Below are positions 46,213-57,991 of a DNA stretch of 64,000 nt, piece by piece. Source of the DNA: Paramarasmius palmivorus (lineage: Eukaryota > Basidiomycota > Agaricomycetes > Agaricales > Marasmiaceae); assembly GCA_037176845.1 (NCBI GenBank), contig JAYKXP010000006.1, positions 372,001-436,000 on the forward strand. Direction: 5' to 3'. The translations under genes and the position numbers were made by a program. Every line of letters starts with the position of its first letter. Position 1 is the first letter of the stretch. The notes beneath the pieces were generated by a model. That model ran no database searches, was not told where the DNA came from, and was given only the letters and a program-made list of their open reading frames with translations.

Positions 46213-47723
46213 ATGCCGACGAAAGACATTTACCTGGTCATCGGTGGAAGCGGTTTTGTCGGACGACATATTGTACAGCAACTCCTCGACCGCGGCGACA
46301 CGGTTTCAGTATTGGATATTGTCCAACGTTATCACGACGTACCATTCTACTCTGCAGACATTAGTGATCAAGAACAGGTCGCTTCTGCATTGCGAAGGGT
46401 AAGAAAGAAAAGTCCGGTCGATCTTAATGGTACTGACAGTTATTACAGAGCGGCACAACATGTATCATCCATACAGCTTCGCCTCCTGCAGGTTTGAGCG
46501 ACCCGGCACTGTACTGGAAAGTTAACGTCGATGGGACAAAAGCTGTCATTGCAGCGGCTGTTGAATGTGGGGTCAAGAAGTTGGTTTTCACCAGTTCGGC
46601 TGGTGTTGTTTTCTCGGGCTCGGATCTCATTGATGTCGATGAACGTCTACCACCTCCGGAACGGCCTATGGATGCTTACAACGAATCTAAGGCAAAAGCT
46701 GAAGAGGCAGTTCTGGCTGCGAACGGGAAGAATGGTCTACTGACTGTAGCTCTTCGACCTGCTGGCATATTTGGGTACGTAAAGCAACTTAATGACTTCT
46801 CGACGATTTCTGATGTCAAAGCAGACCGGGTGACCGTCAAGTCATGGCCGGGCTCTACCGTGTGTTTGAAGACAGAAAGACCCATTTCCAAATCGGAGAC
46901 AATAACAACCTCTTCGACTGGACGTATGTCGGCAACGTAGCCCATGCACATCTACTTGCAGCCGACAAGCTAGATTCCCCACCCCCTGCCCCACCACTCG
47001 GTCCTCTCGAGAAACTTCCATTGGAACCCCCCGCACTTACCGAAGCCGAGCTAGAGCTTCTCACTCGCCCCCTTCCTTCAATTGACCTCACGGTTGGCAG
47101 ACACCGGATACCCACTTCCGAAGCGCGCCCCTTGGGACCATACGTGACCCCTCCACCCAATGCCGAAAAACTGGTTCAGGCCTTTGAATCAACTGATGGC
47201 ACATCTAGCCACCCCGTAGTCCGCACTCGATTCGATCAACTCTCCGAAAACAGCATAGCGCGCTCGAAACTACACAACCCCGAAGTACACCCCTTGCAGG
47301 TCGCAGGACAAGTCTTCTTCATTACAAATGGCGAACCTTGCTATTTCTGGGATCTGCCTCGCATTATATGGGGTAAACTCGATGCCATGTTCCCTGGCCA
47401 TATCGCAAAGCGTCAGCCTTGGGTAATGTCACGCTCCATCGGTTTGACACTGGCTTATGCTGCCGAGTGGTGGGGCTGGTTAAGTGGCAAGGAACCAAGT
47501 CTTACGCGGTTCAAGGTCACCTATAGCTGCGTGAACAGATGGCATAATATCGAAAAGGCAAGGCGGGTATTAGGTTACGAACCTAAAGTTGGTCTCCAGG
47601 AAGGCATTGATAAATTGTTCGAGGTCGGTACATATCCCTGATTCGCTGCAGGATGCTAATGCCTCGTTCAAACAGTGGTGGCAGTCGGAATACATTGGCG
47701 GCACGCACAAGACGAAACACTAG
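46213..47723 (+). CDS. ERG26: Sterol-4-alpha-carboxylate 3-dehydrogenase (decarboxylating)
   Basis: The second enzyme of C4-demethylation in ergosterol synthesis, acting at the ER. It starts MPTKDIYLVIGGSGFVGRHI, the NAD-binding GxxGxxG of extended short-chain dehydrogenases. An intron after ALRR joins SGTTCIIHTASPPAG. The catalytic Tyr-x3-Lys is YNESK, with the preceding Ser/Thr in VFTSSAGVVF. An intron near 46,775-46,825 precedes VMAGLYRVFEDRKTHFQIG, and FDWTYVGNVAHAHLLA follows. A Pro-rich insert of about 100 residues and a hydrophobic helix SIGLTLAYAAEWWGW come before the C-terminus. The unspliced frame stops at 47,641, but a GTCGGT...CAACAG intron with a GCTAAT branch gives the better end, KLFE-WWQSEYIGGTHKTKH, with stop at 47,723. 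Confidence 0.87.
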
Positions 47724-48316
47724 CTTTACCTTCTTCATGGGTTATTTATGATACCATTTACGATGTTGGAATTTCTAATCGCTATGACATTGTCTTTTTA
47801 GTGCACCTTCTGTCCTCTCACTTGGTTAAATGCCAGTCACGTTTTACTTCACGGACTCTTCGCGGACTGCATGTGAACAAGACAGACTCGGCGAAGATAA
47901 CCATAGGCAATCGAAGAGTTTATCTCGCTGCTCGATGTCATTCGGACTGCTTGGACCGAGTAAATGAAGGGGTGGATTGCTATTCTGCCCGGTGATTAGC
48001 TGCATCCAGCGACCGTTGATCTCGGGATGCATCTTTGGATGAGTAAGGGAAATTCTTCATGGCGAATTAAGGTATTGCACGCTTCGAAGTTGGGCTTCCG
48101 ACGCACACTCCCGTGCTTCAGCTGCTGTTTAGCTTCAGAACTTCATTCGCCGTACACCGCTGAGGTCGGGAGATCCATTCTTTGGAACACCCACTTAGTG
48201 CCGAGGTGGTTCGTTGTTATACGCTATTGTGGTATCTATAAAAGTACGAGGGTTATGATTCTCTTTCCCAGCTTCAGTGTCCTTCCAAGCTTACCTCCCT
48301 CCTCAAATTCAATATC
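47724..48316. other. Intergenic, promoter of HsbA-like gene 1
   Basis: About 590 bases with no coding signal. TCTATAAAAG at about 48,235-48,244 is a good TATA box for the secreted-protein gene that follows. Confidence 0.55.
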
Positions 48317-49063
48317 ATGGTTCGCGTCTTGAACGGCATCCTCGTCGTCTTTGTTTCATTCGCTGTCTCTGCTCTCGGCAGGCCAATCAACGTCCAAGCC
48401 ACCCCGAGCGACGTCCAGAACGACATCCGTGAAATTGTTGCGGGGCCTTTGCCCCAGCTCTACGATGCTGTCAACTCCTTGCCCGACAATCAGCTTCCAA
48501 GTCAACAGCTGCTTACGGTTCGTACGCTATCCAATGCACTTCCCTTGTATTTTGCTCACACTGATTTCTCAGAACTTGGCTTTGAAGAATCAAGCCCTAG
48601 TAAATGCTCTTAACCATGGTGATACCGACATCAATGTAAGATCTATCACTCGTTTTGACTACTCGAGTTTTCGCTAAAAGGCCCGTAGAATGTCGCCGGC
48701 ACCGTTTCGTACGCCGATGCCAAAGCAATACTGACTCAGCTTGGACAGAATCAGGCCAAGATCGATGCCACTATCGACCTGATTTCCTTCAAGGCCGACA
48801 CTACATTCAGTGGAAGCGCTGGTATCAGATTTATTGTTGGTCGACAGCTCAAGAGATTTTACGATGCATATGTAACAGTGAGCACTGACTTGCTGAACAA
48901 GTGCCCAGTGAGTACTACCTGGTATCCTCAATGTGTGCACCGACGTTCTCATTCATTCAATCGCATATATCAGCCCGAGCTCAAGAGTGAGGGAAAAGCT
49001 CTGTTTGACGACGGAATCGGTCGTCTAGTTGTGGCGCTTGGTAAATACGGAGTTGAGATTTGA
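48317..49063 (+). CDS. HsbA-like secreted hydrophobic-surface-binding protein 1
   Basis: The signal peptide MVRVLNGILVVFVSFAVSALG is followed by a helical domain: PSDVQNDIREIVAGPLPQLY, NSLPDNQLPSQQLLT, ILTQLGQNQAKIDATIDLIS, GRQLKRFYDAYVTVSTDLLN and KCPPELKSEGKALFDDGIGR. Four or more introns; the CP-PEL join is at about 48,908-48,973. The layout fits the hydrophobic surface binding protein A family (HsbA/cell wall galactomannoprotein), which in Aspergillus coats hydrophobic surfaces and recruits cutinase. A related gene lies 0.8 kb downstream on the same strand. Confidence 0.7.
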
Positions 49064-49891
49064 TTAATGATTGATTAGGAGCATCGATATTGAAAAGCTG
49101 GTGCCGGTCTGATACTGGTTCATGTTATCAATACGTTTTTCTCTCTCTTTGTCTGGACACTTCCACAAATACTCGAAAAATCCCTGCTATAAATTTCATC
49201 AATATCTCTAAAAACAAACGGTTCTTAGGGAGTATACATAGTCAGGTACCATGTTCAGTCTTCAGGCCCCAGGGCGGAAAGTCAGAAAGGAGTCTCTTGA
49301 CATCTATTAACGGAGAATTTCCATTCCGATGCACAGGTTTGTTCAAATAAGAATGCAAAAATCAAGGTCAAAACTCACTTCGAAGTATCTTCCTTCACAG
49401 CTACGATTTCCAGGTATCGTGCTAAATATGCATAGAAGAGGCGAGGACCGCTGCGACATAATCTTCTGGATAGAAATAACGGTCTCCCGGCTATACGTAA
49501 TGAATGGCTTAAACAGAGCAATGCCGTTCATATGCTAGCATCGAGAACTATGTTCGGAAAGCAAAGTGGATTGCTACTACTACCGCGACGCATCGTTCAT
49601 TCCGACGAGACAGAGAAGCGTCGGTGGCGTAAATCCACCGACACTACTGTATTGGGTACCTCGAAATCGAAATTACATCCCTGTCCGAAACGTTACACTG
49701 ACCGCATGGTTCAAGTTGACTATAGGTCGTCCCTGGGCCTGAAGCCTGAGGTGCACTGTCGAAGGGTCTCTGAGCAAATTATTACAGCGCAAGTGCCAGA
49801 GGTATAAAAGCAAGTAATCTCGAGCCACTTCCTCAGCTTCTGCTTCAGTCACATCGAGAACCAACATCTCACATTCAATCACAGCATCACC
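49064..49891. other. Intergenic between the two HsbA-like genes
   Basis: About 830 bases with short open frames (up to 91 codons) lacking any signal peptide or domain. GTATAAAAG at about 49,801-49,809 is a TATA box some 85 bases before the second gene. Confidence 0.55.
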
Positions 49892-50632
49892 ATGGTCCGT
49901 GTCCTCAAAAGCCTCCTCTTTGTCGCCGCCTCGTTCGTGGTGTCTACCATCGGCATGCCGACCGCAGTGCAAAAGACTGGCTTTGATGTTGGCAATGACC
50001 TTGAAAACATCAACGTCGGACACATGTCTCCTCTGAAATGGAGCATAGACGCCTTGCCGACTGACCCCACCCTAGTGACACAGTCGCAAGTGAATGTGAG
50101 TCGTTCTAGCAAATCGACTAATCTGACACTAACCTGAACGCATCTACGCAGGACGTCAGCGGAAAGCTAGCCTCTATCGCTCGAGTTTTGGGAATTTACG
50201 ACGGTCATGTTTTAGCGGTACGTTCCTCCGGGTTATGCAACGGTTGAGACGTTGACCACAGGACACTGTAGGCCGGGACGTTCGGTACTAATGATGGTCA
50301 ATACGTCTTGGCCGAGCTTGGAATCGTTCAGCTCAAGTTAAATCCTTGCCTCGATACACTCGCCGCGAAGGCAGCAACGACGTTTAGCACCAATGAGACA
50401 TTCAAAGGCACTGTTGGCCAACAGCTTGTGGCGCTTTACAGCGCATATGACACGTTCACTACACATATCGTCAATGCCTCTCCGGTGCGTCCCCCTCCTG
50501 CCACATATGAGATCAAAGTTGTGTTTTGCTGAGCCTTGTACACAGGTCAATCTCAAAGACGGCGCTCAGACCATGGTTAACGATTGTAAAGGGCACCTCC
50601 AGCAAGCTATTAATGCATACAAAACGAATTGA
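49892..50632 (+). CDS. HsbA-like secreted hydrophobic-surface-binding protein 2
   Basis: Tandem paralog of the gene at 48,317 with a closely similar signal peptide start (MVRVLKSLLFVAASFVVSTIG). The mature part is helical: DVGNDLENINVGHMSPLKWS, DVSGKLASIARVLGIYDGHV, LNPCLDTLAAKAATTFSTNE, GTVGQQLVALYSAYDTFTTH, and the end DGAQTMVNDCKGHLQQAINA. Four introns (for example one after SQVN and one after NASP). The mature sequences have diverged strongly while size, exon order and signal peptide are kept, so the pair is old or fast-evolving. Confidence 0.7.
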
Positions 50633-51004
50633 AGACAGCGGCCCACTCACTGTTGAGGAACGCATTCGCAAGCCCTTCACCAGGTTGTAGCTGCCGCACT
50701 GCTGCGTGTCGTATGGATGTTCCCAAAGAGAGTAGAATGTTGACATGCTTAATATAAATGAATATATGCCAGATGATTGCTAGAAAGGAACGTTCCTAGA
50801 GGAGTTTGAGAGAAGTGGCACTTGGTCATCATAAGCGCCGAGGAAGCGCCCAGACGGAAATAGGACCATGATGATCTCGATGTTGTCGAGAGTTGTCGAT
50901 ATCCTTCGTAACCAGTCGGTGTTCTTCTCATTCCGCGTTGCGGTCGAGGGCAGTCGAGGGCACACCAGTGGATCTAATATCCGAGATGTGCCAGAATGCC
51001 CTGT

Positions 51005-51649
51005 CTAGGCCCTCGGCCGTGTATTGAGAAGATCCATATGATATTTGGTGACCAAGCTGTACGTTAGTACAGTTGTGCTGATCAGAAAGATGAGAAGGTG
51101 TTGAATAATATATATCAGATCAATAGACTTGACGAGAAAGAACTCAATGTGTCCAAGTACAGTACCCGCAAGTGGCCCACCGGTGTCCGCTAGCCCATAT
51201 ATATATCCTGGCCGCTCCAATATGATCCACATCGCGGGTCGATTAAGAACCTGTAGAAAAAGAGATATATGGGTGTTCCATGCAGGCCTCACTTGACGCC
51301 CTGACTCAGGTGGCATAGGGAAGTGCGAAGCGCTGAATAGGTCTGGATCGCGTACCTGGACTGATAGGTAGTACCGACGAGAGGGCGGGACGCAAACGTA
51401 CGCCACTAATACAATGACTTCGATCGTTATTATTATTTCGTTACGATGACCTGGCAACGAGGCAGCTCGACAATCCTTTTGGTTCGGTCGTGTGATCCAT
51501 ATATCCGGAGAAGGCTTGTATTGACGGGAAGACTGACGTCGAATACTTGGGTACCAGATGTAGCTTAAGCACACGGAAACGGTGCGCGTTTCATCAACAC
51601 ATGAACGGACCAGCACAAGAGTGGAGATGGAAGAGAGGAAGACGGACAT
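51005..51649 (-). CDS. Possible membrane protein (unrecognised)
   Basis: A 214-codon open frame with hydrophobic stretches EIIITIEVIVLVAYVCV, FFLVKSIDLIYIIQHLLIFL and ISTTVLTYSLVTK. It starts MSVFLSSISTLVLVR. No family is recognised. In this genome an intronless 214-codon gene would be unusual, so the true structure may have introns and extend to about 50,940, or the frame may be chance. Nothing around it helps. Confidence 0.27.
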   Translation of the reverse strand: MSVFLSSISTLVLVRSCVDETRTVSVCLSYIWYPSIRRQSSRQYKPSPDIWITRPNQKDCRAASLPGHRNEIIITIEVIVLVAYVCVPPSRRYYLSVQVRDPDLFSASHFPMPPESGRQVRPAWNTHISLFLQVLNRPAMWIILERPGYIYGLADTGGPLAGTVLGHIEFFLVKSIDLIYIIQHLLIFLISTTVLTYSLVTKYHMDLLNTRPRA

Positions 51650-52473
51650 ATTCGGGCACTTGCGAGGATTGAATTGCCTCTTTTCTGCAGTCGGGCGCTG
51701 TTTTAGAAATGATAATTGAGCAAGCGGGGCTGGGAGACGTGCACTTTAATAGTGTAAAAAAGAGGAGAGAAAAGACTAGAAAAGGCGCAATCCAAGAAAT
51801 GCGACATCATACCTTCGTACAGAAGACCACCCGGAGCTGCTCAATGGATTTAGACTTGTATCAAGATGTCAGCTTGACTGAGTGCAAATCATAGTTCGAG
51901 CATTTAAGTGCTGAAAATCTGGGGCTCGTTGAGTCTGATGGTGGTTATGGTCAGGGCTGGAGACAAGCGCCGGTCACCGCCGCGCCTGCTTCTTGACCAC
52001 AACTCATTCAGTTTATTAGCTGAACTATCAGCTGAATGACGAGGCGGCAGTTGGTAGGTCATCACATTTCGCTTGTTTCATTCCTATCACTTGTTTACAG
52101 AAACCTAGAGGAGACACTATAGGCCCTAAGTGTGCAAATCGACGTCAAGACATAAGTAGCCAGGCGAATAAAGAAAGGCCCTGCGGCGAACAGATCCCAC
52201 GACAGTTTAAAATTCTGAATTCTGGACCGAGTTCAGCGAAGTCGTTTCGACATACGCCATAAGGAATTGTCTTCCAGGCCTTCGGGAAGCCCCGTTACCG
52301 TAGTGCGCTTGGGAAGGGCACTAATGCGGATAGAGTAGGTGGGTTGATGCAGTGCTCGTCCATCACTCCAAGTTGCCGCATTTAAAACCCCTTCTCCGTA
52401 TTCAGATGTCCACATATAAGAATCTGTCGTCACACGCAATTCCCTCCTTTCCGCAACCCTCTTATGGTCTGCA
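51650..52473. other. Intergenic upstream of the arrestin gene
   Basis: No supported gene. CATTCAG (52,005) and CTGAATG (52,032) form a short inverted repeat. A small minus-strand frame (52,481-52,233) has no features. Confidence 0.5.
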
Positions 52474-55400
52474 ATGCCCAACGACGCGACGAGAACAGGG
52501 CTTCAGGTCAAACTAGCAGAGTCTGCGGTATTCTTACAATCCCCTGCTAGTTCCGGATCTCGGGATGTTCCATCATCGGAGCCAACAGTGGTTAGAGGAT
52601 TGTTACAATTCGATGTGGGGAAGCCAATCAAAGTGAAGGAAATCAAAGTAGAGTTGCAAGCAAAAAGTGTAGTTAGTTGGGTTGAAGGTGCGTGAAATGA
52701 AAGCCTCACTATACTGCAAACTGACCGGTCTGTGTAGGGATTGGCACGCATCCAACAGACAATACAGAATCACACCGGGTTTTCTCTGCAACACACACCG
52801 TGTTCTGTGCTCCGGGTGTCACAAATTCTGGACGCATTGCGGAGGAGGACGATACTGATTCCATCTACCCGGACAGTGTATTCACGGGAAATGGACAGGG
52901 CCCTAGCACTGCGCGCAACTCGGTATACTCAGTCCTGAGTGGTACCAGTGACCGAGAAAGGCGTACATCGCGCGATTGGCATCGCTCCAGTCGTCAATCC
53001 ACGTCCAGCTTTAATTTGCCCCCAACTCCCTCGACGAGCACCTCATTTAGCTCAATCCGGACACCCTCTTTGACCCCATCTTCTTACACTACTACATCCT
53101 CGCTGGCCTCAAGCCCAACTACACCGTCGGATTTTACCAGTCTAGCAGCAGTACGCCCATTGCACTTGCATGGTTATGAAGATTCCAACAGCAGCAGAAG
53201 GGTGTCATTTGACGAGCCACAAATGCCTAGTAAGTATTTCCGGCTAAAGTCAGATGCACAATCACTAATATTACCCGACTTGGACTTTATTTAGAATCCC
53301 CATCCTACAATAGTGGCAGAAGGCCTCACCACCGCCGCTCTACATCAATTCCTGTATCCATGGATCCTGACCTCGAGGATGTTCCCGAAGTGATGACAAC
53401 GCCCCACGCAAGTCCGCATTCCAGTCCGAATCCTGACGCCACCCCCTCAAATGCACCGGAGCCACCTCCATACTCGTACGACCTACCAAATACTCGAAAT
53501 GAGCCGGGAGCACAGCGAGAAACGGAACCGGCACGAGTAGCGTTAACGCGCCCGCCGTCACGGGATGATATCCATTCTCGTCATGGTGGCGCCTCCGTCT
53601 CTGCACCACCCACCGCAGACTCCGAAGACAACCGCGGCCGGGAAAGGAAGAAGAGGCGGTTTTCTCTCTCTTCTGTCTTCCATGCGATATTGGGCAAGGG
53701 CAGGTCAAAGTCAAAATCCAAGTCTAGGATCTCATTGGCATCGCAGGATGGCCGAAACGATGGTCTCAACCCAACGAGCCATCGTGAAGAGCCTTCCACG
53801 GGTCGTCGCGAGAGGATCCGGGATGCCGGAATGAGCGTCAAGAGTGGTGTAAGCGGGGACTCTGGCGAAACAGTGACTGCAAATCGAACAAAACGAGAGA
53901 GGAGTATAGTTGAAGTGGGCTCTACGACATCTTCTCAAACGGGCCGAAGCAGATTGAGTTTCGGGATGATTAGTGATATGCTACCAGATGCGGCGAAAGA
54001 CAAAACGAAAGATGTAGTCGAAGGTGTCGGGTGGCGAGAGTTCAAACGGGGCAAGTGCTTTACTAATCGTTTAGGCGGCCTTTATGACTTACAGCTAAAT
54101 TGGTGTTCTAGGGACATACACATACCCCGTATCTTTTCTGATCCCGGGACATGCGCCTCCCACACTTGATTGTCCCAATGGGAACGTAAGCTGGAGAATT
54201 AAAGGAACTGTCGTTAAAGCAGGTAAACGTCTTGAATTATTTTACACTCGGTCAAGTCGCTAATGTCTCTTTTACAGGAGCTTTCAGCTCGAACATCACT
54301 ACGACTCACCCAGTCCTTGTCGTCTCCTCGCCTTCACCTTCCATGTCGTGTCCATCTGCCGACGAAGATTTAATAGTCGTCGAACGCAGCTGGGAAGACC
54401 AGCTACAATACATGATTAGTATCTCAGGGCGCTCTTTCCATGTTGGAGGGCGCATACCTATTTCATTTTCCTTAGTACCTCTACGCGGTATCAAAATACA
54501 CAGAGTGGGCGTAACTTTGGAAGGTTTGGACTTCGTCCTCACACCGATTAGTCTGAGGCTGACATCATTCCAGAAAAGATTGAATATTGTACGAATTTCA
54601 AACGCGTTGCCCGCTCAGATCCTGTCGTGGCCCATCAGTTGTTACAATTGCGACAGACGAACCAGGACACTGCCGGCGGAGATCATATTCTCCCTCTTCC
54701 AGAGGCAACTCTGCAAGCGCTCCAAGACTCGCCGCTGATCACGGTACTCAACAAGAACATCATTGACCAGGAACATGTCGGTATTTTTGCAGGAGCAGGC
54801 CCATGGTCCTGGGATGTTGAAGTAGAAGTACCCGGGACCTGTCGGACGCTTCGTGCAAGCTGTAAGGTCCTTCCCTATTTCGAGTTGCTGCGAAACTCAT
54901 GCTGTTAAGATAGGCAAGAATCGACGATCTAACATGAAAGTTGAACATCTACTCAAATGTGTATTGAGAGTCGAGCGGTGTCCTGACGAGGAGTCAATGC
55001 CTGGACGCGAACCCGAAGGCGGGTCCAATACGAAAAAGAAGAGGAAGCTGTTCGACATTGTTGTCCAAACTCCGGTCATGATTCTGAACGTAAGCATCCT
55101 TTTTTCTTTCAAGCCACGGTAGCTGACCTTTTGTCGCTAGTGCCGATGTTCTCCTGAACTTCTTGCCTTGCCCTCGTACGAGGCTCACTTCCCAGAGCCT
55201 GGGCTAAGTCTTCCGTGCCCATGCGTTGAGAGGAGACTCTCAGAGTGGGGTAAGAGAGCGTCAGCAAGCAGCAGAAATCGCGCGTCTATCGAACATTCGA
55301 AGCGGTCCGGGATGATACTCGGGGACCGCGCTTCAGAAAAACGTTCCTCCACGCTATCTTCAATCACATCCTCCTCAATCGATCATGTCAAGCGTCTCTC

Positions 55401-55590
55401 GTCGACATCTAATAGCTCTGCTGAGGCAACAAAAGACGCAGCTCTTCAGCAAACTATGGCAGCTCTTCTCCGCAACGAAGGGTCTAGTCTGGTCCCAGAC
55501 ACCATTGCCTCGCGGAACTCCCAGTTTGAAAGACTGGTAAGCGGAGTAGAGAGTGCTGATGGGGAACGGGTTCCTGGATATGAGAGTTAA
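52474..55590 (+). CDS. Alpha-arrestin (ART-type trafficking adaptor)
   Basis: Arrestin-related proteins link the Nedd4-type ubiquitin ligase Rsp5 to plasma-membrane transporters for endocytosis. The N-terminal arrestin strands read GLQVKLAESAVFLQSPASSG, TVVRGLLQFDVGKPIKVKEI and KVELQAKSVVSWVEG, then HRVFSATHTVF. A disordered insert of some 330 residues follows, containing PPPY (PPxY, the WW-domain binding motif). The fold resumes with YTYPVSFLIPGHAPPTL, SWRIKGTVVKAG, GGRIPISFSLVPLRGIKIH and LFDIVVQTPVMILNCRCSPE. The tail ends VPGYES, a second PxY-like motif. About nine introns. The long insert inside the N-domain is common in basidiomycete members. The cargo cannot be told. Confidence 0.82.
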
Positions 55591-55890
55591 CGGACTGCTT
55601 TTCTTTGGATACATACTATCTTTCATTATTTTTTTTTTCGTTTTCGTTTTTCACAGTTTTGCTTATCTCTGCTAGTCGCTCCTTACAAGCTCATTGTCTA
55701 TCCCCCCACGACCATTACGAAAACATCTGTTGTAGAATATCGCAATCCCCACCATACATCGCATCCATTTCATTGCTGTCTTGAATTTTCGTTTACATTG
55801 TAGTTTACTCTTCTTGTAATTTGGAGGCATTGTTGTACACGCTGTATTTTATTACATAGATGAAATCTGGATTGCATCTTAATACTGCAG
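55591..55890. other. Convergent 3' ends
   Basis: AT-rich 3' sequence between the arrestin and CDC123 stop codons, with a run of ten or so T residues near 55,629-55,638. No gene is seen. Confidence 0.6.
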
Positions 55891-57132
55891 CTACTCCGCG
55901 TCTTCCTTCATGCTTTCTTTGATGCTCTCTTCCCATAATCCCGCAAACTCCTGAATGTTCCTACCAGTACTCATACTGAGAGCCTCGAATGGTACCATGT
56001 TGTGCTGGTTCGCAGGCGAATTGATGTTGGCTGCGGGATGAGAACGAGAGTCAATGACGCGAAGTTCGGCCTTTTCTTGGTTCTTATTTGCTTGCTCTTG
56101 TAATTCATCATAGGTGAACAACAAAGAATCGGTACGAGGTGCATAAGGATTGAAGTCGACGATGTGAGCTCGAGAGAGATCGCGAGTGAGAAGAATGTCG
56201 AAAACGTCTACAAACCAAGATAATCGTCAGTAGAGTTTATAACGGAGTGTTGTGAACATACAGTCTTCGCTTGAGTTCCAGATAGGGCGAATTTTCGACT
56301 TCCAAAACTCTTCGACCGTGTCCAAAATGTGCGTCTTCGTTGCAGGGTCGTTCAAGAAGTCGTAATAGTTCGTGTCTCGTTGGGATATGCCTAGCAGGGA
56401 AAGAAAATGATAATCAGAGAATTAGGAGGATAGATAGCCCTAGACCGTACCGATGAGCCTGTTCCCCTTAACGAAGCAACGCATCTCTCGACTTCGCTCG
56501 ATGGAATACCACTTCCTCAGGACCAATTCCAGTTCATAATTTTCCGGTTCCGCGGATGAAGTATCGCAGCCTTCGAAAACAGCCTCAACGTCCAAGTCGT
56601 GATTAATAAAGTCCGAGGATTTCAAGAGCATATAGACATCCGCAGGGCTAGTGCACTTCAGCGGTGCTGAAGCGGGAAGGATCCAAGAAGCATCCTGTCA
56701 TAGCCCTGAGCTATCAATTTCATAGAGACAATGACAGACGTACCTTTGGAGACGAAAAGTTCAATTTTGGAAAGACAGCCCCGTATTCTGCAACAGCTTC
56801 TCTGATTTTGGCGTCCAGCTCTGGAAAAGAATATTCTGTTTCGTCGTCGTCTTCAGTCTCGCTTTCTTCATCCTCTTCTACAGTCCTGGACTTGTTGAGT
56901 CTATCGACAAGAGAACGTTGAACAAGGATGATGCATGGTGGCAAGATGTCGAAACCAACTCGTCCTCAGAACCTTTCGGGAGAAAAACTCCATCGGCATT
57001 GAGATATTCGCAAAATTCTTTGCTGAGAGGTTTTATTATGGTGGATTTGATACTGACATCGCGGAATTTGGGATACCAGGACGAGAATTGGAAGTCGAAG
57101 ATGTAGGTTTTGGGATATGAAGTCAGGGACAT
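55891..57132 (-). CDS. CDC123: Cdc123/D123, eIF2 assembly factor
   Basis: Cdc123 is an ATP-grasp-fold chaperone that binds eIF2-gamma and joins it to eIF2-alpha, so it is needed for translation start and G1 progression. Seen: [48 protein letters not shown], an acidic [46 protein letters not shown] and [10 protein letters not shown]. After an intron comes [14 protein letters not shown], then the metal/ATP-binding [20 protein letters not shown] and a C-terminal acidic tail. The conserved FNP(Y) and RD residues of the family are present. Four or five introns. Start 57,132 gives the family N-terminus directly. Confidence 0.88.
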
Positions 57133-57991
57133 GGGAAAAGATTCAGAGCGCCTCTTGACTCGGTCCTCCCAACTTCTGTTCTATCTTGCAATTGGCTTGA
57201 AATTTCTGACTCATCCACTCTGTGACACTGTAGCTTTCGGACACTGGACTTGAAGGATGCCACTGGCTCTCAGAGTGTACTAATCCCCCGGTTTTCCTCG
57301 GGATCCTGTGTAGCAACATCTAAACCTAGCCTTTGCGTTCAAGTCACCAAATGGTTGAGCCGCGTTGGCTTCAACTTCTAGCCCTTTTGCTATCCGCCGG
57401 GATTTCTATCGAGAGACTAGGATCGCAAGCATATATTCGACATCATCCAAATACCTATGATTTGGGCTGCTGGGCGCAGGATCGCAGGTATATTCATCGT
57501 TCTGGAATGTGCACCTCAGTAACACTTCTCGTCCCGCGGCGGCTCCGCCTACCGCATGGGCTGCTACTTAATGAGAGCGTTTCCAGAAGCTCAACAAGAA
57601 CGCTTGGTTGCTCAGGAACAGATACATTATGGGCGTCAGGACGTTTATCGGCCTCAACAAAGCTCCTGCTTCCCTGCTCCCCTATCTCGCGGCCTCGGTG
57701 TTCTCTCTCTTTACTCCCCCGAGGATGATATGGCGGTGAGCTTGCACCAGAAGTTTGTCCGTCTCATCGAAACGTATAGACGAACCGCAAGAACCTTCGT
57801 TGACACGAAGCAAAAGAGTAACGAAATTTCCAGTATCCGCAGTACCAACTTGGCTGTTGTATAGGAGGCCATGAACCTCTAGTAATTTCATTTTTTCTTG
57901 CAGAAGGTATAAAGCTTAGTCTCTGGAACGATTAAGGGAGCAGGTCAGTTCGGCAAGGGCGCGCTCCTCACAAATCTATACGATCGCAACA
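57133..57991. other. Intergenic with doubtful open frames
   Basis: Overlapping plus-strand frames at 57,333-57,728 and 57,556-57,864 are open. The second contains PEAQQERLVAQEQIHYGRQD and HQKFVRLIETYRRTARTFVD and looks protein-like, but no start, splice set or family ties them together. The last part is the promoter of the chitosanase gene. Confidence 0.4.

Noticed and set aside
47631..47641. ERG26 stop at 47,641
   Set aside because: A splice with a consensus branch point removes it and gives a C-terminus (WWQSEY) that fits the family better.
52005..52038. CATTCAG/CTGAATG inverted repeat upstream of the arrestin gene
   Set aside because: Only seven bases, imperfect when extended; expected by chance in this length.
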